Shown: positions 18,462 through 29,044 of the stretch, one piece after another
Layout of the letters: each line of letters begins with the position of its first letter
How positions within the stretch are numbered: the first letter of the stretch is position 1
Source: Pinguiococcus pyrenoidosus
Lineage: Eukaryota > Sar > Pinguiophyceae > Pinguiochrysidales > Pinguiochrysidaceae
Length of the DNA: 40,111 nucleotides
Assembly (NCBI GenBank): GCA_019677205.1
Contig: JAAMXY010000235.1
Span: 6,913 to 47,023, forward strand
Direction: 5' to 3'
The notes under the pieces: generated by a model
Databases searched by the model: none
Told to the model about the DNA's origin: nothing
The model's input: only the letters and a program-made list of their open reading frames with translations
Program-made: the position numbers and the translations under genes

Positions 18462-18580
18462 CGACACAGGCCTGGGCCGAGCTGGGAATGGGAATGGAAG
18501 GCGAGTCGCGGACAGCGAAGGGACGTCGCGACCAAAGAATACCAAACTCAGAACTACTCGCGCTGTGAATTCCTATCTGC

Positions 18581-19551
18581 CTAGTCTTCCTGATCGTCTG
18601 CAAAATCCGACAGAGCACCTTCCCTGAACCGTGAGAATCTCAAGTTGGCCGACTCCATGGCGATGCCGTTGGAATCCGTGCCCGCGAACACCACGTAAAC
18701 CTGTTCCGGGACATCCGCAAGTGAGTTGGGGGGACCCGCGTTCCACGGAGAGAGCACATGGCAGCAGGCGTCGCCCATCGACGGGACTGAGGAGAAGCTT
18801 ACCGTCAGCGTGCACGCTTCGGAAACCGTCGTGCCCGTGATGCAATCCTCGTCTGCCAAGTAGCAGTCATCTAAGAAATCCTCCGTGACCACGTTTCCAT
18901 CGAAATCCCTGGTCGCCGGGATGCATCGGTTGCTCGAGCAGAAGTGGCAGCCATCGTCCCACACGAGATTCTCCACCTGCGCAGGCACACGTCGTCGCGT
19001 TAGGATGCATAAGGAAGGCGATGTGCCCCTGCGCCCGGAACCGACAGGGCCAGGACGCGCGGCGCGTGAAGTGCCCGTGCAGCGCACCTTGCCATCCTGG
19101 AGGTCAATGATGATGGTCATGTACGGGAAGGTCACCGGCTGTCCGTCCAAGCTGTGGCGGAAAAGCTTCTGGAAGCTCTTCTTGCCTCCGACTTGGACGT
19201 GAATGGTCACATCGTCACCGAACTGCCCGATCAGAGGATCCGTCCCCGCCGTGGCCCACGAGTTCTCGACAACCATCCGGCTGAACTCGTCCACCTCGAT
19301 GTCATACGCGCCCCGCGAGAAGGATCCACCCACTGAATACGCCGGCGCCCCGATGGCGATGCACACAGGAATCGAGTCGCCTACGAGGCCCTCTGGTGAG
19401 TGATCATGGCCACAGGAGCCTTCGGAGAGCAGCAAATACCGAGGGAGGCGTCGACGCCGTCGGCACAGAGCGACAGCACATCCTGGGAAGCGCCGTGCTG
19501 GAGTCCGCTCAGCGCCAGCAGCACGCAGAGGAGTCCGCCTGTTTGCCACAT
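18581..19551 (-). CDS. Secreted Cys-containing protein, family unknown
   Basis: Exons 19440-19551, 19088-19392, 18581-18976 (270 residues). ATG 19551 opens a clear signal peptide (MWQTGGLLCVLLALSGLQHG, cleavage near GAS/QD), followed by a lumenal/extracellular domain. The first intron is only 47 bp (19393-19439); the second is 111 bp. Visible segments: DSIPVCIAIGAPAYSVGGSF, VENSWATAGTDP, TFPYMTIIIDLQDGK, then a Cys cluster (DDGCHFCSSNRCIPA, DDCYLADEDCITG, SEACTLTVSF, DACCHVL) and EQVYVVFAGTDSNG near the end. About a dozen cysteines suggest a disulfide-bonded fold; no transmembrane helix or anchor is obvious. I do not recognise the family. The GTGCGC donor at 19087 was chosen by frame continuity and is less certain. 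Confidence 0.65.
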
Positions 19552-20178
19552 GGGGCTCTAGCTTCCGAAAGTACCGCCTGTGGCGCGGGAGAGCGGACGG
19601 AAAGTCGCGGGCACCAAAGTGGCGGGACTTCGAAGCGAACGAAAAAGATTGACGGAAATGGCGCTGTAGCAAAGCTACATAGTGGGAGAAGAATATTCAA
19701 AATGGTGTTCTGGTGTCCTATGAGGTTCGCCAGATTTGAAGACGTTATAGGGCGTTTCATATCTTTCTTTCTTCTTTCTTGCCACTGTATGGAGCTTTCG
19801 ATAGTTTTAAATTTAGCAATATCTTTACCGATAAAGTCAATACCAAGCGGGAACAACTCACACGGAATACAAACCTGCGGGCGCGAAAAAACCGAATCAT
19901 TTTCCGGCGTCTGTCACCTCGATTTTTTCCCGCCATTCGGATTTTTGCATCGTTCCATCTCCCAACTGCATATAAACCGCCCTCAAACTGCAGCGTGCTT
20001 CCGCGTCTGGCACCGGAACTTCGCTGCATCAACTCTAGAATCGGCTTTTTGCTGGGTCCAGGGAGAGCGCTGGCCTCATGCTTGCAAGGCAGCGCTGATC
20101 TGATCCGGAGCCTAGCGCCGTTGAAGTGCCGAGCGCGCTTGCTTTGAGGTAGCGCGCTGCGAGATACCTAGACCAAAG
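19552..20178. promoter_or_regulatory. Divergent promoter region, secreted protein / rotatin-like gene
   Basis: 627 bp between divergent ATGs. It is moderately AT-rich at 19780-19960, and CATATAAA at about 19969-19976 is a TATA-like box 200 bp upstream of the rotatin-like ATG. Open frames here look non-coding. The element assignment is inference. Confidence 0.4.
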
Positions 20179-23100
20179 ATGAGTGCGACTCCGTTGGCAA
20201 ACCGCATTCATGAGCTTCTTAAGAAGATGCAAAGCAGTGATGCCGCCGTGCGGGAGCGCGCCGTGAGAAACATCAGCCAGAAGGTCCGCTGCGCCATCTT
20301 CCGGCCAACGACGATTGACGTACGCGAAGCCCTTCTGCCGGCTCTGCTAGGCACCTTGGAGGCGCCAGACGCCACCCCTGGCACCTTCGTGTCCGCATTG
20401 GACCTCTTGGACGCACTCAAGGCGGATCCAAGCGCCGAAGGGGGACTGCGGGATGCCGGGGCAAAGGAGATTCTCCTGCGACTTCTGCGCGTTGTCCCGC
20501 CCGAGCTCGCGCCAAGGCTTCGTGTCGTCGTGGAGGCCGTGAAAAGAGCACCAGCCAGCGCTGGCACCTTCCCGGTAGCTCCTGATACCGTAGCGTTGCC
20601 GCCGCCGAGTCCATGGAGCAGTGCAGGCGACGAGAAGGTTTCCAAGCGGAAGGATGCCACCGCGCTCGAGCGTGTGTCGTACGAAAGGCCAGGATCGGCA
20701 AAGAAGACGGAGCGGCAGGAGCGCCCTCGCCAGGTGAAGGAGATGCTGCACTCCGGGTGGGCGCCTCCGCTGCTGCAGCTTTCGCGAAGCGACGACAAGA
20801 TCCTCTTCGACCATGAAGTCAAGCTGCAGATGAGGAGGGACTGTCGGACGCTGGTGCTCACATGCCAGAGCATCGCGGAGAACCTTGTGGAGGACTTTCC
20901 AGTCGAAGCGTTCCTGCAGCGGCCGGCACTGCTCTTCGCCGTCCTTGCTCTCGTGAGGGCCCCGATTGTCGAGTCGGCGGCGCATCCTGAAGTGCAGAAA
21001 GCTGATCTCGTTCTGCTCAGCGCTGTGACCGCCGTCCGCGCCATCGTCAAGAAGATGGCAGTCTTCGCCGGACGATATCTCGACGCCGCACTATACAGCT
21101 CCAGCGAAACGCTTGCGGAGCGGTATCCTTGCAGACGGGGCCCGGAGACCGATGCGGGGCAGCGGGATCTGTGGAGAGCGGATGCCACGGGCAATCCGAA
21201 CCCCGCCCTGAGCTTTGCCGGCGCAGCCTGCGCCATCGCCCAATCATTGTGCATCGTGCTCAAAGACTGGCAGGAGATGCTGGTACGCGCAGAAGCAAGT
21301 CCGCGACAAAAACGGCGCCAGGCCGTGTGCCTTGCGTTCGCTGCGCTTCGCGACTGCCTTCCCTTCCTGGTGGAACCCACGGACTCGATCGATGCAGACT
21401 CGTTCTCCAGCGTGAGCTGCTTGCGGATCAGTTCGGTGTTGAATGGCCTCAACACCGTGCTCCTAGACCTGGGCGCCTTTGAGGAGAGAAGCCCTGCGGA
21501 TGAGATGCTCGTCCGCCCGCTACAGCGCCTATGCATCGAAGCGCTCGCGCAGGTGCCCATCAGCTTTCTCCAAATCGCTTCCTGCAGTGGCGAAGAGGGA
21601 AGCTCAGCGGCAGAGAGCGCCACAAGCAAGATGGTATGCGTTCCTGTTCACATGGCGAAGCTTGTCGAGAGCTTTGCCGAGAGAGACGTGAGCTTCCAGA
21701 ACACCGGTCGAGACGAGGATCTGCTTGCGCAGGATCTGCGCGACAGGCTTTGGATCATCATGAAGCGCCTAAGCCCCGAACTGGCAGAGATGAGGGCAAA
21801 AGTGGACGAATTGGCATCATGCGCAAGCAGCGCAACATTTCTGTGGAGACGGCGCTTCACCGACTTGCTGGAGGAGTCCCCGGCAACGGACGCGGCGTGC
21901 GCGTCCCTGGCAGCCTGGATCAAGAGTCGCCTCCAAGCGGTGCGACAGGCTAGCGCTGCTCTCATGCTGATGCAGGATCCTGCTGTCGGTGCAGCTGCGG
22001 GCTGGCTATGGACGCTTGGTGTCGTGACAAGCTTCGAGACGGATCGCACCGCCGGCGATGTTCCCGGCGAGCTGCTGCAGCTTTGTTCGGAGATTTTCTG
22101 CATTGTCGCGGACAGTACAATAGCCGACGAGCGGGAAGACGAAGCATCCTTCTCGCTGGCAACGGGATTCATGCACGTCGTTGAGCTTGTGTTGGTGGCA
22201 TCCGGAACTGCAACTGTCGCTGCTTTGCAAATGGACGAGCTTACCCGCGCTGGCGCGGAGCTGGTTGACCAGCTCATCCCGGCGACATACGTGCATCGCA
22301 ATGCCCCTGAAGGTGCTCGAAGCGAACCAGATGTCGGCAGCGTAGCCAGACTTGATGTGCTCCTGGGGACAACCGCAAGCGGATTCGCCAAGACGCAAGA
22401 GTCGGTGCGTCGAGTCCTTTGGGAAGCGGGGAGCACCAGCGCAGGGAGCCCGCTCCTCACTCTCATGGTGCGAACGAACTACCTGATGGCGGACGAGGCG
22501 AGGCGATCGAGCGTGGAGATCTGCATGTCGTGCTTTGAAGCCTTCCTGGACGGGCTTCAGGCTCCGGCAGGCGCGGACGAGGGGGTCTTTGTGCCTTGGC
22601 TCTTTGCCCTCCTGCACGCCGACTTGCATCCGGGCGCAAGAGAAAGAGTCGGCCGCGTGTGGCGCAGCGCCGTGGTCACCTTGCCGAAAGCTTCTGTGCT
22701 CAAATGGAGCTTCCTCGGCGCTGCGCTGTCCCAATCACCGGACGTGCGAGAGGGCGAGTCGCGGCGTTTGCTGGCCACCCTCAATAGACAGCCTCTCCCC
22801 GTGAGAGCCGATTCCCGCTCCGTGCTCACGCCTCTCCTCATTAAGGTGGAGAAACGTGGCGCCGCTGCACAGGATTTTGAAGAGCGGCGCGCGGTGGCGC
22901 TTGAGATTCGCAAGCTCGCGGAGCTTCTGATAGACGAGACAGCGTCGACTCCACTGAATGCCGTCCACTTGACTGCGACGATTCGAGAGAGCTCCTTGGC
23001 ACAGATCCTGACCTTCGTGCACAGCGTCGCGTCCATGAGGCTTACCACCAAGGTCCTCGATGACGTAGAGCATGAAGCCTTGTCCGCGGTGACGGTCGCG

Positions 23101-26100
23101 CTGATCGCTGCGTTGAGGAAAGCGGAGATGGACCTGCTGTCAACATCAAGGGCGCGCCTGCTCCAGTTCGCGGTGGCGAACCTGCTCGCGCAGTTTTACA
23201 GCCCTTTCCGAAGGTTGCTTACCAGCTTCGTGTTTGACGAAGTGGCTCATGAGGGTGGTGCGGCTCACCATGCGCTCATCGACTCGTTCGTGACCGGGAC
23301 GCTACGCCCAACAGCCGCGTCGGATCCGCTCTTGGGCCTGTTCCTCGGAGCGTTGACCTGCTCCGTTCTGGATGGCAGCTTCTGGAATCCGGATGCGGCT
23401 GTAGTGTGGAGGAAAGCGCGGAAGAGCCTCGGCAAGGATCTTGGCGATCGCCCGCACGGCCTGCCTTGCGTGCCGGCGCCGTTCGCGGCCGCGCTTTCGC
23501 CTCCAGTGAGTGTTCGACTGGATCGCGCGCGGCTGTACACCTCGGACTTCCTCGATGCCTCTGAAGTCGGGACAAGTGCGCACCAGCTTCCAAGCGGCAC
23601 CCGTAGCATTGGTGCGCGCCTCCAGGCCTGGAAAGCGGTTGCACCGGTTGCGCGGGTGCGCCCGCGGCTTACGGAGTTTGAAGACGTGGAGGCATTCTGC
23701 GACGTGCCGGACCCCGACGCCTTGGCAAGGCGATTCCAAAGACGGATGCAGATTGAATTCCAGCAGGACGCTGCCTCTGCGAATGATTTTGTGTCCGATT
23801 TGGCCAAGTCCGTGAAGGACGCGACGAGCTACCGCAGCTTCGACGCGGCGCTGTCACGACTCGCGCTTGTCGTTGCGACTTCGGCTGGGCTCTCCCGGCG
23901 ATTTGCTCAGAGCTGCCTTTGGCCTCATGCGCTTCAGCGACTGCTTCAGACATCTCCGACGACTGCGCGGGATATCGATACGCTCCTCCAGGTCCTTCCG
24001 TTGCTTCTTGAGATCTGCCGCGGGCTGGAGGGACTCGAGAAGAGCGACCCGTTCAACTTGGTCCACGAGATGCAGCGCTTTCTGCGTGACATTGTGGCGC
24101 CCCTGATCTCGCTTTGGCTCTCGCGGCCTGTGCTGATTTCGCCCTCCAACGAGGCTCAGAGCTCTGCAAGGCGCGCTCGTGAAACACAGAGTCTGGTAGC
24201 TCTGTTGACCTTCCTACGTTCCGTGAGCAAGCTGCGCCCGCAGCTCGTGGAATCGATGTTCGACAACGGGAGGCTTGTGAGCGGCCTGGTGGAGTCCGCC
24301 AACGCTGAAATGACCACACTCGACATGGGGTTGAAGCGTCAAGTCGTTCGCACGCTTGCCCAGATTGGGCTGGCGTGGCCGGAGTTCCTTGACAAGAAGA
24401 CGGCGGCCAGCCTCTGCAAGGGTATTCGCCAGCACCTGGCCTTCGAGAAGGGTTTGACGCTCGGGACGGGCTTCGGGTCGCTCTTTGTGTCCGGGCTGCG
24501 GCGAGACTTGTGCTCGTGCCTGGCGATCTGGGCGCCGCACTGTGCCGTCGAGCCCGCGTCGGAAGCTTCCTGGTGGAGGTCTGAGCGACCCGGTGACACG
24601 GGCGGCCTTGCTTGGCTGACCGCGCTGCAGGGCGACAAGAGTGCCGTCGTGCGAAGCATGAGTTTTGGGTTGCTTGGCTTCCTGATTCGTCAGTTTCCCC
24701 GGCGGTTGCTGTCTCCAAATCCAGGTGACTCGGACGACGTTGGGGGTGGAGACGTGGTGGCCGACTCTGCGGACCCAGGAGGAAGGGCGGGCGACCCGAC
24801 GAGAAGGCACCAGCACTTGCATGCGTGCTTGCGGGCTGGCGTGGACTCGACAGAGTGCGCCGTTGTGAGAGCCGCGGCGATCCAATGCCTCTCTTCGATC
24901 GTAGCGGAGAACAGCGCAGCTGACGTCTCCACCTCGGAGTTCGCAACGGACTTCCTGCGAGTCCTGCGCTTATCCCTGGTTCACGACGGCGCCAAGGGAT
25001 CTGCGCCCGATACCGATTCTGCTTCTGCCGCTGGTTCTCCTGTTGGCCGTGCTGCGACGCAGGAGACCTTCAGTGCGGTTGTGGAGGCAGCGGCGAATCT
25101 TGTCGGTGTTCTCCTCCACGTCGAGCTCCACGACGGAACGACCCCCGTCGATCACAAGAGGCTCGTTTCTGGGAAGGTGTTGGCGGCACTTTGCCAAGGG
25201 ATCCGCGCGGAGCGCCAATGCTCCTCCGCTCTATCCGTTGGATCCCAATGGACCGGGCTGCCGGAGCTTGCGACCTTGGACAACGACCATGCGGTGGGCT
25301 GGTATCCGCAGCGAAGCTCCGAAATGAGGAGTCGAAAGGCGCGCGAAGCTGCAGCAGCCGGCGCCGCCTGCGCGAAAGTAGTCGCGCTGGTCCTGGACGC
25401 GGCAAGGCTTTCTCCCTTGGGGCCTCGTGGGCACATGCGTTTGAACTTGATGAGAGACGCGGAGGCCGTGCCGCTCCTCGTCGGTCAGTTGATCCGCATT
25501 GGAGCAGCGACAGAGTCCGGCGGCTTCGATGCCTCGCTGTGCTGTGCGTGTAGTCATGCGCTCAGCAATTCCATCCAATGCGATTTCTTGGCGGAGCGGA
25601 ACGCTTGGTGTGCGTCAAAGTCCATTGTTGTGGGATCCGACGCCTTCCGGAGCAATCCCATCATCGTCGGAGAACTGCTCTCGGCTCTGAAAAAGGTTCT
25701 GAGCTACCTCGTGGACCTTGCCGAAGATGCCCAACGCGCGGATGTATTCCAGGCAGTAGCACGTGCTTGCGCATTGATCGTCAGCGCGACCAGCTTCACG
25801 GATGGCTTCGGCACACGGCGGTACAAGACCGTGGCCGAGAACGCGTCCGTCCAACAGCTCGGCCAGGAGTTGCAGGACGCGATGTGGCGAGCCCGGGGCG
25901 CTTTCGCAGTGGGGCTGAGGAGCGTTTGTCCCAGCTGGGCACCGCTGGAAGCGGGGGCCATGTCCAAGCCGGACCGCAGCACTGCCCCTGAAGGCGAGGC
26001 GATCAGAGCAAGCTATCGAGTTCGTGGAGTGATCCTGGCAGAAGTGGCGAAACACGGCCAGGGCCACGGGGCCGTCCTTGCCGACGTGGTGGCGGAGGCC

Positions 26101-27531
26101 ATCGCGTCTCTCTACATCTTCGACGCCGACGGGGGCGTAGCGAGGTCGGAGATCGGAAGACTGATAGGCGAGCTCAATGACGTTGCCTCGCTGCTCCGCC
26201 TCCACAACGCCCAGAGTGGGATGAGGCTGCACGATGCCACCGCTGGCGAGCGGAAGGGAGGTGGCAAAGCAGTTGTAGCCTCGCTCCTGCGCCAAGAAGC
26301 CGCAAGAGTCCTACAGATGCTTTTCGCCGCGCTGCGAAGTCCGCAGGCGGCGGAAGCAGCTGCAGGCTCGGCAGACATTGAGGATGCGCTCGTGGCCGTC
26401 TGGCCGTTTCTGCGGCCGGACGCCGAGGGAAGCGTCAGCGCAGGCGTCGCCTTAGTCTTAGGTTGCATGGCGCACGTGCTTTCGCCAATGACCGAGTCGA
26501 GGACGTCGGCAAAGCTGCTGCAGGCCGTGTTGCAGCTTCAGATGCCACGTATCGTAGCATTCCCGTACGCCGTCCAGCTCTACGCGGTCGTCATCGGCCG
26601 TGCATGCCTCTCTGCGCTGGGGCGGAGTGTTCTTCTGCAGCGCAAGCTTGCTCCCGACGTCGTCGCATCCTGCCACGAGCTGCTCACGCTGCAAGTCCAG
26701 AGACCTGCCAAGCACTGCGGAGCAGAAAGGGACAAGCCTTCGGAGACGTGCGCCGAGCATGATGGGAAGCTTTGTGCTCTGTTCGAAGCTATTGGGAGTA
26801 TGGCGAGATACCCCGAGACGCGGAAGAGCTTGTTCGCGAGTCCGAAGTGGAGAGACCTCGTTGACATCCTCGTTCACGGCGCGGAGGCAGCGCCAAGGAG
26901 CAACGCCATCGAGTACCATGCGCTCAGCGTGTTCGCCGGACTGAGCTCCGACACTTCCACCGCCAGCGCGGCCGGTCGCACATCTCGACGACTGCAAAAC
27001 GCTCAGAATGGCCAGGTGAGCTTGCGCATCTCATTGCAGGAACGGCGTCTCGCCGTCGAAGGCAGGCCTCTCAATCCACGGCGAATCGGTGCTTCTTGCC
27101 CTCTGCAGATCGTGGATTACCTTGTGCAGGTCACGCTTTCCAGCGGGTCTGCCTTTGTGATGGAGAGGGCAGCAAGAATACTGAGGTGAGGCGACGTTCA
27201 AAGGGGTGGGGGAGGGGCCGGCCTTGAGCTCGCTTTCTGATGGACTTGCTCTTCCCTTCCGCCCCCCAGGATGAGAGCGTGCGGCAGCGAAAAGGCTCGC
27301 ACGGTTCTGCGAAGGAGTCATCTCCCTGCGTTGACCCAGCGCCTCGCGAAGCTTGCCACGGAATCGCCAGGCATTGCGAGCAGCCAAGAGGTCTCGGTCG
27401 CGTCAGTGCTCCAGCATGGCAAGGTCCGCATGGCGGTGCTTCCCAACACGTCAAGCGACCGCACTCCGGAACCCCACAAGGAGCTGAGCCAGCTCTGTGA
27501 CGTGCTGCGGGAGGTCCGTGACGAGCAATAG
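20179..27531 (+). CDS. RTTN: Rotatin-like centriole/basal-body armadillo protein
   Basis: Exons 20179-27185 and 27270-27531 (2422 residues), possibly with a further 93-bp in-frame intron 27016-27108 (GTGAGC...CTCTGCAG), which would give 2391. The N-terminal ~120 residues match the rotatin N-terminal domain: IHELLKKMQSSDAAVRERAV then ALDLLDALKADPSAEGGLRD, AGAKEILLRLLRVV. Human rotatin has IRERALKSI and VDVGAVEFLSKLR at the same places, and is 2226 residues (recalled). The rest is helical-repeat sequence, for example WLTALQGDKSAVVRSMSFG. Rotatin is needed for centriole elongation and ciliary basal bodies, so this suggests a flagellated life stage. Alternative: another large HEAT-repeat protein. 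The final exon joins as ILR/MRACGSEKARTVLRRS, resembling the rotatin C-terminal repeat (NNQKAKVxLK). It converges on PI synthase (144 bp). Confidence 0.82.
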
Positions 27532-27675
27532 AGCCGGCCCCGTAGAAGAGACAGCATAGACCACACTTGGGAGATGGAAGAGGAAACTGCACCAATTCGT
27601 CCGCTACTACCATGCCCACTGCTTCAGGGTCCGTCCGGGCCTCCTCGCATAGGCTTCTGTGCTACACGTTGCGTT

Positions 27676-28410
27676 CTATATCCTCTTCATGTTCCTCTCC
27701 TGCGCGTCGACCTCTGCCAGTGCGTAGCACGCAGAGCTCAGCTGCGCCAGATTGACCAACTGCTTCATGAAGCAGGCCGGGAAGCAAACGAACCAGATGA
27801 GGTAGAAGAGGAAGGGGCTGTTGCTGTCTAAGAAGTGGTTGGCGTACAGCAGCACGTAGAAGATCTCCGTGCCCACGCAGAGGTAGCCGAAGAAGGGGTA
27901 CACGCCGTAGTACAACTGGAGCAAGAAGCTGCGGCTCTCCAACACGCTGGAATCCTTGTGGTGGCCCATGCTCGCCGTGGATACCACATGCACCCAGTGG
28001 CTGCTGAGGTCGATGATCATGAGCAAAATGAACCAGATGCCCTGGCGCGGGTACAGGATGCCCAGCACGGCCAGCAGGCCCGCAGTGGTGCAGCGATCGG
28101 TGACCATGTCCAGCACGCCTCCGAGCTTGCTGCACTGGTCGAAGTGCCTGGCGATCTTGCCGTCCAGCAGGTCTCCCGAGAACGACAGCAGGTACATGAG
28201 CACGGACAGCTTCCAATGCGTCTGCGCGAAGAAGAACGACGCCAAGCTGAAGCCCACGCGCAAGTAGCCCACCAGGTTGGGGTAGAACAGCAACACGTCC
28301 TCCGGCCGGGTCCAGGCCCCCTTGGCCCTGGAGGCCTTCAGCGGTTCGAAGTCGGCTTCCGCCGCCTCCTGCCGGGCAGCCCGCAGGCCTTGGCGCCTGG
28401 TGCGCACCAT
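27676..28410 (-). CDS. PIS: Phosphatidylinositol synthase (CDP-alcohol phosphatidyltransferase)
   Basis: Single exon, 244 residues from ATG 28410; the frame is open further upstream to about 28626 but that part reads as noise. The CDP-alcohol phosphotransferase signature is complete: Asp80, Asp83-Gly84, Ala87-Arg88, Gly97, Asp101, Asp105 (DLLDGKIARHF and GVLDMVTDR). VLLFYPNLVGYLRV before it and STASMGHHKDSS after it are typical of eukaryotic PI synthase, where a His-Lys region lies between helices. Several hydrophobic helices follow (LLAVLGILY, WFILLMIIDLSSHW, IFYVLLYANHF, FLFYLIWFVCFPACF). It makes phosphatidylinositol from CDP-diacylglycerol and myo-inositol in the ER. Length is close to the family norm (~210-230), with a charged N-terminal extension. 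Confidence 0.94.
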   Translation of the reverse strand: MVRTRRQGLRAARQEAAEADFEPLKASRAKGAWTRPEDVLLFYPNLVGYLRVGFSLASFFFAQTHWKLSVLMYLLSFSGDLLDGKIARHFDQCSKLGGVLDMVTDRCTTAGLLAVLGILYPRQGIWFILLMIIDLSSHWVHVVSTASMGHHKDSSVLESRSFLLQLYYGVYPFFGYLCVGTEIFYVLLYANHFLDSNSPFLFYLIWFVCFPACFMKQLVNLAQLSSACYALAEVDAQERNMKRI

Positions 28411-28639
28411 TCCCCTCTCCGGGACTCCAGAGGGGCTGAGAGGCCTCCCAAGACGCCTCAGTCGCCTGAGAAACGGAGAGCGCGCGGGACTCTGTGCTTC
28501 CGAGGAGAACTTGCTTACGGAGCCATGGCACAGCCGCAACTTCGTAAAGTTCCCCACTGGCCAACAACCGTGCTTCAAAATCGCGTCTTCGCATTGTACA
28601 CGAGGGATAAGCCAGGGAAACCGCATTCTGGTTGTCGCA

Positions 28640-28708
28640 GGTACCCCGGAGGTACCATACTAGGGTACCAGGGTAGCCGGATTCCGTACTCAGGTCCGGA
28701 CCGGTACC
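28640..28708. promoter_or_regulatory. Cluster of four GGTACC palindromes in divergent promoter
   Basis: GGTACC occurs at 28640-28645, 28651-28656, 28664-28669 and 28703-28708, and the palindrome GGTCCGGACC (28693-28702) abuts the last. It lies between the PI synthase ATG (28410, minus) and the homeobox ATG (29045, plus). Density is far above chance for a 6-mer; function is unknown. Confidence 0.6.
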
Positions 28709-28966
28709 CCACCAGCGAGTCCAAAGCCATCAATCCACATCGCCGAAGAACATTTGCCTTTGGCGGCGCTTAGCGGTCACTCGGGGAATTTTGACAGCTG
28801 CGGACCTCCTCCAGGATTTTCTTGGCTCCACAATGAATTGCACCTGCAAGCCAGGTGGATCTCGCCACCCTTCGGCAGTGGCGGGGCCTTGCCCAGAGCG
28901 CCGCCGAGCAGCGACTGCTGGCCTTCTTGCCATACGGTCGGAGCAAATCTTGAGGCTTGGCTCCGT

Positions 28967-29008
28967 GGTGCAGTGCCAAGAGGCTCGGGTGCAGTGCCAA
29001 GAGGCTCG
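28967..29008. repeat. 21-bp tandem duplication in 5' region of homeobox gene
   Basis: GGTGCAGTGCCAAGAGGCTC plus G occurs at 28967-28987 and again immediately at 28988-29008, identical. It ends 36 bp before the chosen homeobox ATG, probably in the 5' UTR. Confidence 0.9.
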
Positions 29009-29044
29009 GCAGAGGCTTTGGAAAGCGAGCGCAGCGTCTGAACC

